In this document: in pieces, positions 5,473 to 12,398 of the stretch
Position numbering within the stretch: the stretch's first letter is position 1
Layout of the letters: every line of letters starts with the position of its first letter
Assembly: GCA_050998755.1 (NCBI GenBank)
Contig: JBPCPW010000086.1
Location: 1 to 14,276 of the forward strand
DNA length: 14,276 bases
Reading direction: 5' to 3'
From: JAXDLW01 sp050998755
GTDB lineage: Bacteria > Chloroflexota > Dormibacteria > DASZGP01
Translations under genes and position numbers: made by a program
Notes under the pieces: model-generated
The model's database searches: none
Told to the model about the DNA's origin: nothing
Seen by the model: only the letters and a program-made list of their open reading frames with translations

Positions 5473-7260
5473 CTAAGGGCCCGCAGGCGGGTCAGCGGCG
5501 GCAACGAAGAGTTCTGCGGCGATCAGGTAGATCTGCAAGACGCGGTAGGCGTTGTCGCGGGTGCAGTCGCCGATCCGAAGGAAGCCGTGCGCCGTGTCGT
5601 TTCGGAGGTTGTAGCCATACAGGTCGAACGCAACCTCGAGCATGAAGAGGTTGCCGTCGTCGGCACCTGCATCGCGAAGCTCGGAAAGAATTACGCCCAG
5701 TGTGGCCTCCATCGTCACTCCTGGGACGCTGCGAGACGACCGCATGGGGTCCCGTCCGTGAGCACGCATGAGTGTTCGGAGGATGTCCTCCAGTTGCGGC
5801 ACAAGGACGTGAATCGCGCTTACCCAATCGCCCTCCCACAACCGCCGCAAGCCCACCTCGACGAGCGGGGCGTTGTCGTCCGGCAGAGCGCCGGCTGATG
5901 AGAGGTGCTCCAGGACTGCCTCCGGAGTGACATCCTCCCGGTCTCTCAGCCGGTCAACGATGTCATTGAGGAACAAGCCCTCCTGAATACGCAGCTGGAG
6001 AGACGCGTGCTGGAACAGCCTGAGCCGCTCCGCCTCCTCCGAAGTGACAGGTGCGAGGGCCTGACCGCCACTTCGCAAGGTCACTCGAGGAGGCATCGCT
6101 GAGAGTGGCGCGATCTGAGCTCCAGCCTCATGGCTCGCAACCGCATCGGCCCGTCTCAACGTGAGCGCGGGGTGTACTGCGATCATTCGCAGGCAAAGCG
6201 GGACCGAGGCGGTCGCGACTTCTGAGATGACCGGCTCGAGTTGGTCGCGAGGGATCTCGATCGGCCTCGTTGTCACCGTAGCCATTTGACTGATGCCAGC
6301 CTCTCGGGCATCACGCAGTCGGGCCCTCAAGTCGTTCAGCAACTGGGGCTCGCCTCCGAGCTTCTTGGTGAGGCGCAAGGCGTCCTGGTATGCGACGCTG
6401 GCGATGAGGTCGTTGCCTGCCTCGTGCTGCCGCTGGCCCTCGGTCACGAAACTGTCGATGATGGCGAGCTCGATCTCTCTCATCGTGTCGCGCGAGCGAC
6501 CGCAACGCTGGGCAAACCGCTTGAGCAATTCGTAGGCAGCGTGCGCGAGGTGCGCATCGCCACCGCCGCCACCCTTATCTATGTTGGCGGCTATCCCACG
6601 AATGGTGGTCTCGACTTCCGACTGCTCCTCCGGGGAGAGGACGGTCGACGCCTGAATCAGGGCGAGGATGGGGTCCAGGGCTTGGCGGAGCGAGTCACCC
6701 TCGGCGTATCGCCGCAGGAGGGAAAGGCTTCGATCCGCCGACTGTCGCAGGACGTCGAGCTGGTTGGCCCTGCGCGCGAGGTTAGCTGCACGGACCAGGG
6801 GATCGCCGAGCTTCGTCCAGAACTCCGAGTCATCGTCGATCCGAGGAATCCACAGGTCGACTGCTTCCAGGTATGCGCGCGCGGCGCCTGCACCAGCCGC
6901 CCCGTGAATGCCGCCGCCCTTCTCCCAGAGGAAGTCCCTCACCTTGCTGCGAACAAGAGCGCTCTCGGAGTTCACACCGGAGCCCAGGTAGGCAAGCGCC
7001 TCCTCGGTGAGGAGGTCCGGATGGAATTGGGCAAACCGTTCGCGGTCGTCGTTCAGCACAGCGGCGTTGGTGGTGTACGCGAACGCGATCTGAGCTTCCC
7101 AGACCAGCTTCTGGCGGACCTCGTCGCAGCCTGCTTCTACAGCTGCCTCAACGAGCGTCGCGAGGCGCTCAGCTCGCTGGTGCCATGGGTCTGCGAGCCC
7201 GTCCGTCTCCGATTCGAGCAAATCGAATTCAGAGGTGATCGCATCGCAGGCAGCGGACAT
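5473..7260 (-). CDS. DUF4209 domain protein with RNxxxHG motif
   Basis: A 595-residue, mostly helical, soluble protein. The N-terminal two thirds has no recognised catalytic motif: acidic helices, a Gly-rich spot (DKGGGGGD) and a long alpha-rich scaffold. The C-terminal part is the DUF4209 region: it runs from HVLVPQLEDILRTLMRAHGR through TLGVILSEL to YGYNLRNDTAHGF, carrying the family's hallmark RNxxxHG as RNDTAHG at residues 553-559. DUF4209 is defined by this motif. It also fits the R-x4-6-H pattern of HEPN ribonucleases, so RNase activity is possible but unproven. The ATG at 7260 follows GGGAG with a 5-base gap. An extension upstream to 7650 is Arg/Pro-rich and looks non-coding. It stands alone on the minus strand, convergent with the broken gene, and may be an accessory or defence gene. 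Confidence 0.8.
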   Translation of the reverse strand: MSAACDAITSEFDLLESETDGLADPWHQRAERLATLVEAAVEAGCDEVRQKLVWEAQIAFAYTTNAAVLNDDRERFAQFHPDLLTEEALAYLGSGVNSESALVRSKVRDFLWEKGGGIHGAAGAGAARAYLEAVDLWIPRIDDDSEFWTKLGDPLVRAANLARRANQLDVLRQSADRSLSLLRRYAEGDSLRQALDPILALIQASTVLSPEEQSEVETTIRGIAANIDKGGGGGDAHLAHAAYELLKRFAQRCGRSRDTMREIELAIIDSFVTEGQRQHEAGNDLIASVAYQDALRLTKKLGGEPQLLNDLRARLRDAREAGISQMATVTTRPIEIPRDQLEPVISEVATASVPLCLRMIAVHPALTLRRADAVASHEAGAQIAPLSAMPPRVTLRSGGQALAPVTSEEAERLRLFQHASLQLRIQEGLFLNDIVDRLRDREDVTPEAVLEHLSSAGALPDDNAPLVEVGLRRLWEGDWVSAIHVLVPQLEDILRTLMRAHGRDPMRSSRSVPGVTMEATLGVILSELRDAGADDGNLFMLEVAFDLYGYNLRNDTAHGFLRIGDCTRDNAYRVLQIYLIAAELFVAAADPPAGP

Positions 7261-7291
7261 CGCTTCTCCCGTGGTCGAACGGCTGTTCGAT

Positions 7292-7319
7292 GATATAGCG
7301 GTCTGCCGCCGTCCGCCAA
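7292..7319 (-). promoter_or_regulatory. Possible promoter of the DUF4209 gene
   Basis: On the minus strand TTGGCG (7319-7314) and TATATC (7297-7292) are 16 bases apart, about 31 bases before the ATG at 7260. Only a moderate match to -35/-10 consensus. Assigned by eye. Confidence 0.3.
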
Positions 7320-7410
7320 TCGGCCTCGTGGCCATGGCCCGCAGCAACGGGCGCACCGGCGCAAGTCGGCGGCGGCTGCGCGGCGGGCCACGGCGGCAGC
7401 GCAGCCGCGC

Positions 7411-7521
7411 TCGGACTTGCGGCGGCAAGACGTCCTGCGCGAGATTGGGTTCGACACCGTCGTCGATTACTTGCGGCAGCGATCCGGCTTGAGCCACTCG
7501 TGGCTGAGTCATACCCCCTAA
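7411..7521 (+). pseudogene. Possible gene fragment (C-terminal, HTH-associated type)
   Basis: The stretch 7261-7617 between the DUF4209 and ribbon-helix-helix genes is otherwise empty. Within it one plus-strand frame reads SDLRRQDVLREIGFDTVVDY and ends SHSWLSHTP at a TAA (7519-7521). The residue mix and third-position G/C look coding, but upstream the frame is Ala/Arg/Gln-rich and has no ATG or GTG; a TTG at 7417 is the only near start. GFDTVVDYLRQR resembles short helical motifs preceding DNA-binding helices in element-borne proteins. Probably a remnant, possibly chance. Confidence 0.25.
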
Positions 7522-7599
7522 CCACACGTGCAAACGCAACAATCTGTTTCCCTCGTGCCGGCGGGGACGGGGGGAGATGCATGATTCCGTCCAAGGTGG

Positions 7600-7605
7600 T
7601 AAAGT
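7600..7605 (+). promoter_or_regulatory. Possible -10 box upstream of the ribbon-helix-helix gene
   Basis: TAAAGT ends 12 bases before the ATG at 7618. No Shine-Dalgarno site is correctly placed, so a very short leader or leaderless mRNA is likely. The AT-rich stretch 7600-7617 could also hold an operator for the encoded protein. Confidence 0.3.
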
Positions 7606-7617
7606 ACCTATTACTAC

Positions 7618-7890
7618 ATGGCCACTCAGGCGCCAGTAAAAGTCAGCCAAGCCACCCGGGAGAGAATTCGGTATGCCGCCGCGCTCTCAGCGATGAGTCA
7701 GGCAAGCATTGTTGAGGCCGCGGTCGAGGAGTACGTCGCCCGCCACGCCGAAGAGCTCGAGCAGGGTATAGCGCGAGCTCGCGCCGCCCTGAAGGTCGGA
7801 GACGATGCCGCCGTGGCGCACATGCTCGGGGTGGACGAGAGTACCGCCGCTCGGATTGGCGCCCGGCGTCAGGACAGCGCCTCGAGTTAG
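7618..7890 (+). CDS. Ribbon-helix-helix (CopG-like) protein, possible orphan antitoxin
   Basis: A 90-residue protein. The N-terminal segment VKVSQATRERIRYAAAL gives one short beta strand and a first helix, and SQASIVEAAVEEYVARH a second helix, which is the ribbon-helix-helix DNA-binding layout (about residues 7-45). The charged helical tail (ELEQGIARARAALKVGDDAA) is the part that in antitoxins binds a toxin. Such proteins bind DNA as dimers and usually repress their own promoter. No toxin gene lies in the same direction: the next gene is convergent and its stop codon overlaps this one (TTAG, 7887-7890). Either the partner is lost, it is the opposite-strand gene, or this is a free-standing repressor. 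Confidence 0.65.
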   Translation: MATQAPVKVSQATRERIRYAAALSAMSQASIVEAAVEEYVARHAEELEQGIARARAALKVGDDAAVAHMLGVDESTAARIGARRQDSASS

Positions 7891-8606
7891 AACCCATCCT
7901 CTCGGATGGCGAGGCGGCAGACTTCGAACCACTCGAGTTGGCCCCTCGGCCAGTCCGGACGCCCTTCCCACTCGGCCGGGGCGACCAATTGCTCCATCAA
8001 CGCAAAGATCGTGTCCCGCAGCCGTGGTGCGACTCCCGCGCCAGTGGCATCGCGGGTTGAGACGGCCATCCACAGCTCCTCAAGCTTCCCGTCCAGGGCC
8101 GAGTAGACACGGACCGACAAGAAGCCGGCGAGGTCGACGCGAATCTCGTCCTCACGGTGTTCTCGCGTCCTTGCGAGCACGACGACCAGGTCGGATCGAA
8201 TCCGGGTGAACAGGCGATGGCCTTGCTCAAATTCGATGCGGGCACGGTCGTCATCGGTTGGGAGCAGACGGCCGTCAGCGTGAAGTCGGCTGAAATGGGC
8301 GAAGGCATCCTCGTCTGAGTCGTCTTCGCGACGAGCGATTGCGAGCACCCACAGGATGCCGGCATCGCGATCGAGCCAGGTCGCCGCTCGCTGATTGCTG
8401 TGGCGTAGCCGATAGACGGGCGGATGCCCAATCGACAGGATGCGCTTCTGGCCCTGTGGCGCGGTCGGAGCCACCCGCCGCGCCTCGTCCATGAGAGGTT
8501 GATCGACGGCGGAGATCGGCTCAGCGAGCGGGGGCACAGCGGTGCCCAGGTCCTCGATCAAGCAGCGGATCGTGACCCTGACCTCGCGGTCGAGGCTACG
8601 GTCCAA
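7887..8606 (-). CDS. Hypothetical protein, second gene of a two-gene unit
   Basis: I do not recognise the family with certainty. The product is up to 239 residues, soluble and acidic. The central part (PPVYRLRHSNQRAATWLDRD, then GILWVLAIARRE, then DEDAFAHFSRLHADGRLLPT) has the look of a mixed alpha/beta core with a conserved-looking RAATWLD and GRLLPTDDD. The C-terminal half is a charged helical/beta region ending in EWFEVCRLAI. No signal peptide, membrane helix or known catalytic triad is seen. The start is taken as TTG at 8606, with AGGG 9 bases upstream. It follows the 104-residue gene after 35 bases, so the two are probably cotranscribed, and it converges with the ribbon-helix-helix gene. 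A toxin role can be imagined from context only. Confidence 0.6.
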   Translation of the reverse strand: MDRSLDREVRVTIRCLIEDLGTAVPPLAEPISAVDQPLMDEARRVAPTAPQGQKRILSIGHPPVYRLRHSNQRAATWLDRDAGILWVLAIARREDDSDEDAFAHFSRLHADGRLLPTDDDRARIEFEQGHRLFTRIRSDLVVVLARTREHREDEIRVDLAGFLSVRVYSALDGKLEELWMAVSTRDATGAGVAPRLRDTIFALMEQLVAPAEWEGRPDWPRGQLEWFEVCRLAIREDGF

Positions 8607-8641
8607 GCCGAGTCACCCTGGTCCTCGACCGGGACAACAGG

Positions 8642-8956
8642 TCAGTTCCGGCTCAGGAACATCTGATTCATCGCGTCCATCATGGATTCGGGAACAAAGA
8701 ACGCCAGCGGCATTTCGTCCTCGAACATCAGAACGGACAGCTCGTTTGGGAGCGGCCGATCGAGCCTCTTGAATTCCGCGTACGGGACCTTCGGTGCCGT
8801 CAACCACAACTCGTCGTAGATCGGCCTCGGTATACCCGGAGCAAGCCACGACACGATCCAGCCCAGGCGCTCCCCCTGGGCACCATTGAACTGGATGACC
8901 TCGCCATCAATAAGACGGTCAACCGTGTCGCGTCGCTGCGGTGCCGGGGTGCCCAC
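8642..8956 (-). CDS. Small hypothetical protein, first gene of a two-gene unit
   Basis: A 104-residue protein I cannot assign. The frame has good codon use and a mixed alpha/beta make-up: VDRLIDGEVIQFNG, then GERLGWIVSWLAPG, then RPIYDELWLTAP, and a Met-rich C-terminus (FVPESMMDAMNQMFLSRN). No membrane helix, HTH or metal motif is evident. The GTG at 8956 has AGG about 6 bases upstream. Further upstream the frame soon loses coding character. Its small size and position just before the 239-residue gene would suit an immunity protein, antitoxin or chaperone for the downstream product, but nothing in the sequence proves this. Confidence 0.55.
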   Translation of the reverse strand: MGTPAPQRRDTVDRLIDGEVIQFNGAQGERLGWIVSWLAPGIPRPIYDELWLTAPKVPYAEFKRLDRPLPNELSVLMFEDEMPLAFFVPESMMDAMNQMFLSRN

Positions 8957-9353
8957 CTTGGACCTAAGGGTCGCCTATCTAACAACACCTCTGGATGGTA
9001 GGCTCGATAGGCGGCAATAGAGTCGCCTCCCGGTTGCAAAGACTGGGAGGGAAATGGCCTAAAACGGCCGAATTCGAGTTCAGACGGCCCATCTCAGTTT
9101 TGAAGACTGGGGAAGCCACCTGACCCCATCCGCTCCCGTGGGCTGACAAGCGTAGTGGGCCGCAGCGGATCTGGCGCTGGCGCTCATCTGGAGCGGATAA
9201 TGAGTCCAGTCCGCGATTCGGCACCATCTTGGCGCACCCGGAAGGTTTCAGCGGGCACGAACGTTACACAAATGAGACACCAGACCAGGGCACACCCTGG
9301 CATGACCAATTCGGGGAGGCGACACCTCGCCCCCGCCAGAGGAGAAGCACCTT
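8957..9353 (+). other. Gene-free intergenic leader between accessory block and surface-protein gene
   Basis: A 397-base gap with no convincing gene on either strand. It holds a pair of near-direct repeats beginning AAGACTGGG (9039-9047 and 9103-9111), two ACGGCC boxes 20 bp apart (9064, 9084) around a near-palindrome GAATTCGAGTTC (9071-9082), and two small hairpins close to the downstream start: CCAGGG-CACA-CCCTGG (9285-9300) and one centred on GGCGA-CACC-TCGCC (about 9317-9330). The last part is the likely 5' leader of the 657-residue gene. No known riboswitch or tRNA could be matched by eye. Confidence 0.45.
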
Positions 9354-11327
9354 TTGACGATCGGGACTAATACCGGGAGGCTCGGCCGAGTCGTGGTCCC
9401 ATTGGTCATCTGTACCCTCGTGGCGTTAAGCCTCGCATTCTCACTGGTGCCCCGGCGCGCGGGCGCGGCCGATGCCGGCACCCTGCCCCCAAGCAGCGGG
9501 TCGCAGTGCCTCCACACCTCGGTGGTCACCGGTCAGACCGAGGCCGTTTTCTGGCCCAAGATCAGCTTCCCCACCGGTGTGGCCGTTCTGCCCGGGGCGA
9601 CCGTGGGCTCGTGGTACAGCGACGAGACCCATGTCTACAATCCCACCGTCCCGACCGATCTGCACTTCGATCGCCGCATCCATTTCCAGCTGAGCAAGGT
9701 GAGCGGCTCGACCTCGACGGTGGTGTTTGACTACCTCCCGGCGAAGATTTCGAAGACGATCGACAACACCGCCAAACTGACTAACAACGAGCGCGAGTGC
9801 TACTACCAGGAACTCCTGACCGCCACCGTTCCCAACGTCACGGACGCCGGCCACTACCGGATGGACCTGACCGCCTGGGACAGCGACTTCCTGGCGGCGG
9901 GCCACGACACGACCAACGACTTCGGTCACACCTCCTGGGAATTCGACATCATCGCCCCCGGCACCCTGACCGGGGCGATCCAGGACTGCGCCGGCGCCGC
10001 CGCGGGCGGGAGCATCACCGGCAAGCAGGGTGCGAACGTGGTTGGGACCCCCGGCAACCCGCTCACCGTGCCCGGCCTGGCGCCGGGGCCGTATGACGAG
10101 GTGGCCACCGCCCCCACCCACTTCCACTTCACGAACTGCGCCACCACCCCCAGCAATGACGGGACCAGTGCCACCAAGACCGGGATCGTTGTCCCTGCGG
10201 GCGGCAGCAACGGCTGGGTGTTCCACGTCGCCCCCGATGCCGGCAACCTGACCGGCTACATCAAGGACTGCGCCGGGACCCCGGTTGCGGGCGGGACCAT
10301 CGGAGCCAGCGGCACCCAGGCGGTCGCCAACCAGAACGACTCCCTCACCGCCACCGTGGCGCCGGGCTCGTACATCGAGCACGCGACTGCGCCGAGCCAC
10401 TACCACTTCACCGACTGCGCCACCCCAGTGGGCAGCAACGCCGGTGCGGCGGCTGACTCGCCCACCCTGCCGGTCGAGCCCGGCGGGACCAATACCCACA
10501 CATTCAACGTCGCCCAGAACCCCGGACACATCCAGGTGGTCATCAACCTCTGTGACGCCAACGGGGCAGCCACCACCACCGCGGCTCCCGCGGGTGGCGC
10601 GGCGACCATCCCCAACACCACTGCCAGCGGTAGCCCGGTGCCCGTCACCGTAGACGCCGCCCCTGGTACCTACGCGGTCACCGCGACCTCGCCCCAGCAC
10701 TACAGCTTCTGCTCGGGCACCGGCACCCAGAACGGCGTCTCGGTGACGCCGGACAACACCACCACAGTCACCTTCCTGGTCAAGAAGAACCCCGGGCAGG
10801 TCCAGGGCGTGATCTTCTTCTGCAACGCTGACGGCACCGTCGGCAGTGCGGCCAGCGGCACCATCACCATCGCCGGTACCACCCTCGCCGCCGGCGGCCC
10901 GGCGCCTGCCACGACCACCGCACCCGATGGTTCGGTTCTCAATGTCGTCGCCTCCAACCCCCCGGCCGGCGACAAGTTCGTCAACTGTGGTGGTAAGGGC
11001 GGAGGCGCTCCATCCACCGGCGGGACCACTGCCACGCTGCCGGCAACCGTCATTACCGACACCATCACCAAGGTGACCTTCTTCGTGGCCCCAATCCCGG
11101 TGCAGCAGGTCAATGGCGTGACCGTCGTGGTCACGCCCCCGGCGCAAGGCGTCCAGGCAGCGCAGGCTGCCCAGGGTGTCCAGGGTGCCTCGACTCAGCA
11201 GCCGAACACCGGTCACGGAGACGCGATCAACCGCCTCCTGCTGGCCTTCACCCTGGTCCTCTTCGGGATCTCGGTCCTCCTGGCTCGGGACCTTGAGCTA
11301 CCAGAGCTAGGCCGGCTGAGCAACTGA
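9354..11327 (+). CDS. Secreted, membrane-anchored protein with four cysteine-paired tandem repeats
   Basis: A 657-residue cell-surface protein. Residues 1-39 are a signal peptide (basic start, hydrophobic 13-32, then RRAGAADA with likely cleavage near 38-39). Residues 40-200 form an N-terminal beta-rich domain with C52 and C149. Four repeats of about 95 residues follow (203-296, 297-389, 390-480, 481-579), each a G-x-hydrophobic strand ending in Cys and a second Cys about 50 residues on: C212/C262, C306/C355, C400/C453, C490/C545. The layout suggests CnaB/SpaA-like beta-sandwich modules locked by a disulfide. An Ala/Gln-rich stalk (597-615), QPNTG (616-620), a hydrophobic helix (628-644) and a short tail (RDLELPELGRLSN) follow. 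The tail is not strongly basic and the motif lacks the leading Leu of LPxTG, so sortase anchoring is uncertain. The TTG start has AGGAG about 9 bases upstream. Confidence 0.8.
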   Translation: MTIGTNTGRLGRVVVPLVICTLVALSLAFSLVPRRAGAADAGTLPPSSGSQCLHTSVVTGQTEAVFWPKISFPTGVAVLPGATVGSWYSDETHVYNPTVPTDLHFDRRIHFQLSKVSGSTSTVVFDYLPAKISKTIDNTAKLTNNERECYYQELLTATVPNVTDAGHYRMDLTAWDSDFLAAGHDTTNDFGHTSWEFDIIAPGTLTGAIQDCAGAAAGGSITGKQGANVVGTPGNPLTVPGLAPGPYDEVATAPTHFHFTNCATTPSNDGTSATKTGIVVPAGGSNGWVFHVAPDAGNLTGYIKDCAGTPVAGGTIGASGTQAVANQNDSLTATVAPGSYIEHATAPSHYHFTDCATPVGSNAGAAADSPTLPVEPGGTNTHTFNVAQNPGHIQVVINLCDANGAATTTAAPAGGAATIPNTTASGSPVPVTVDAAPGTYAVTATSPQHYSFCSGTGTQNGVSVTPDNTTTVTFLVKKNPGQVQGVIFFCNADGTVGSAASGTITIAGTTLAAGGPAPATTTAPDGSVLNVVASNPPAGDKFVNCGGKGGGAPSTGGTTATLPATVITDTITKVTFFVAPIPVQQVNGVTVVVTPPAQGVQAAQAAQGVQGASTQQPNTGHGDAINRLLLAFTLVLFGISVLLARDLELPELGRLSN

Positions 11328-11362
11328 CCCAAGACCGGGTCCTCTAGACCCACGGGCTATCG

Positions 11363-11390
11363 GGAAGGCGTGTCGCAGGACACGCCTTCC
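11363..11390 (+). terminator. Strong hairpin terminator after the surface-protein gene
   Basis: A perfect 12-bp stem GGAAGGCGTGTC / GACACGCCTTCC with a GCAG loop, followed by TCGGTTT. It lies 36 bases after the surface-protein stop and just before the convergent thioesterase stop (11398-11396), so it may serve both strands, though the T-run is short. Confidence 0.75.
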
Positions 11391-11395
11391 TCGGT

Positions 11396-11866
11396 TTAAG
11401 AGCCGGGGTTGGCCGACGCGGGCTCGCGCGGGTAGAGCACCATCTGGGTGCAGCGGAAAAGCGCGATAACCCTGTCGTCGGATTCACGCCGTACCCTGAC
11501 ATCCCAGACCTGGGTGCTACGGCCCCCATGCACCATCTCGGCCACGCAGGCGATGGAACCCTCCGTCGCCGTGCCCAGGTAGCTGCAGCTGAGGTCGATG
11601 GTGGTGAAGCCGTTGGCCCCCTCGGGGAGGCTGTGCCGGCAGCCAAAGCCGGCGGCAGTGTCGGCCAGGGTCACGGGTGTTGCCGCATGGAGGAAGCCGT
11701 TGGGAGCATGGTGGTGGGGTTGGATCTCGAGCCTGGCCTCACATCGACCGTGCTCGATGGCCGTGAATTGCACCCCCATGTGGCCCGGCAGGAAGCCTTT
11801 GATCAGCTCGTTGTTGGCCTCGACGTCTCCGTGCGGAGCCCACTTCATCTCGCGCTTTTCGCTCAC
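11396..11866 (-). CDS. PaaI-family hotdog-fold thioesterase
   Basis: A 156-residue hotdog-fold protein likely to hydrolyse acyl- or aryl-CoA thioesters in the cytoplasm. The family core is seen as HHAPNGFLHAATPVTLADTA (residues 52-71): Asn56-Gly57, His60, then the helix with Asp69, the usual catalytic acid position. Where most PaaI members have HGG, this one has HAA, a mild departure at the substrate pocket. The strand FTTIDLSCSYLGTATEG and the later VWDVRVRRESDDRVIALFRC complete the fold. The GTG start at 11866 has GGAGG 9 bases upstream. An ATG at codon 7 is an alternative. The gene follows thioredoxin on the same strand but a terminator lies between, so it probably has its own promoter. 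Substrate unknown. Confidence 0.85.
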   Translation of the reverse strand: MSEKREMKWAPHGDVEANNELIKGFLPGHMGVQFTAIEHGRCEARLEIQPHHHAPNGFLHAATPVTLADTAAGFGCRHSLPEGANGFTTIDLSCSYLGTATEGSIACVAEMVHGGRSTQVWDVRVRRESDDRVIALFRCTQMVLYPREPASANPGS

Positions 11867-11902
11867 GTCAACCTACCTCCAGGGATCCCTCCCTTAAATC
11901 AG

Positions 11903-11929
11903 AAAAGCCCGCGGCTTGCGCCACGGGCT
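11903..11929 (-). terminator. Terminator after thioredoxin gene
   Basis: Read on the minus strand: stem AGCCCGTGG / CCGCGGGCT (9 bp with one G-U pair) around a CGCAAG loop, then TTTTCTGATTT. It is a typical intrinsic terminator 20 bases past the trxA stop. Confidence 0.75.
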
Positions 11930-11949
11930 CTCGGATCGGGTACGTTCGC

Positions 11950-12285
11950 CTAGACGGCGGCCTGGAGCGCCGCGTCGATCTTGCTCTTCAGCGACGGCTT
12001 GGGCTGGAAGCCCACCATGCGCTGGACGGGCTTGCCGTCGCGGAACAGGATCAGTGTCGGGATGCTCATCACGCCAAGCTGGGCAGAGATGACCGGGGAA
12101 GCATCGACGTCGAGCTTGCCCACCTTGATCTCGCCGTTGTACTCCTCGTTGATGGCCTCGACAACCGGGGCCACCATGCGGCAGGGCGCGCACCACTCGG
12201 CCCAGAAGTCCACGAGCACGGGGACATCCGACTTCAAGACATCGGCTTCGAAGCTCTGGTCGGTGATGTGGACGATTTCTGGCAT
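11950..12285 (-). CDS. trxA: Thioredoxin
   Basis: A 111-residue thioredoxin, a cytoplasmic protein-disulfide reductase normally recycled by thioredoxin reductase. The active site is WCAPC (31-35) with Cys32 and Cys35; most thioredoxins have WCGPC, and the Ala variant is a known minority form. The buried Asp26, the cis-Pro76 in SIPT, and the Gly-rich C-terminal strand (PVQRMVGFQPK) are all present, and length is standard with no signal peptide. The ATG at 12285 is preceded by AAGGAG at 6 bases. A TAGATT box with an upstream TG (about 12336-12343) could be an extended -10. It is followed by an intrinsic terminator. Confidence 0.95.
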   Translation of the reverse strand: MPEIVHITDQSFEADVLKSDVPVLVDFWAEWCAPCRMVAPVVEAINEEYNGEIKVGKLDVDASPVISAQLGVMSIPTLILFRDGKPVQRMVGFQPKPSLKSKIDAALQAAV

Positions 12286-12398
12286 TGCGTTCTCCTTGAT
12301 GTCAATCCCTGCGGCGGGGCCGAGCCGCTACCTGAATCTAGCAGCTATGCAGTCTGTAACCGAACCCCACGCAAGGGAATTCCACGCTGCTGTGCGCG

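Noticed and set aside
6241..7293. A 350-codon plus-strand open frame antisense to the DUF4209 gene
   Set aside because: The minus-strand protein carries the DUF4209 motif and a good ribosome site; the antisense frame has neither.
7261..7650. N-terminal extension of the DUF4209 protein
   Set aside because: Arg/Pro/Ser-rich with no conserved look; the ATG at 7260 has a well-placed GGGAG.
9060..9130. Possible tRNA or integration site suggested by GAATTCGAGTTC
   Set aside because: No acceptor, D or anticodon arms can be paired around it, and no matching repeat elsewhere in the window.
8979..9227. An 82-codon minus-strand frame in the 8957-9353 gap
   Set aside because: Uneven composition, no ribosome site and no recognisable feature; the region's repeats better explain its structure.
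9441..11216. A 591-codon open frame on the minus strand opposite the surface-protein gene
   Set aside because: It is Gly/Val/Arg/Asp-rich with no domain, and mirrors the G/C-biased codons of the real gene, which has a signal peptide, repeats and a ribosome site.
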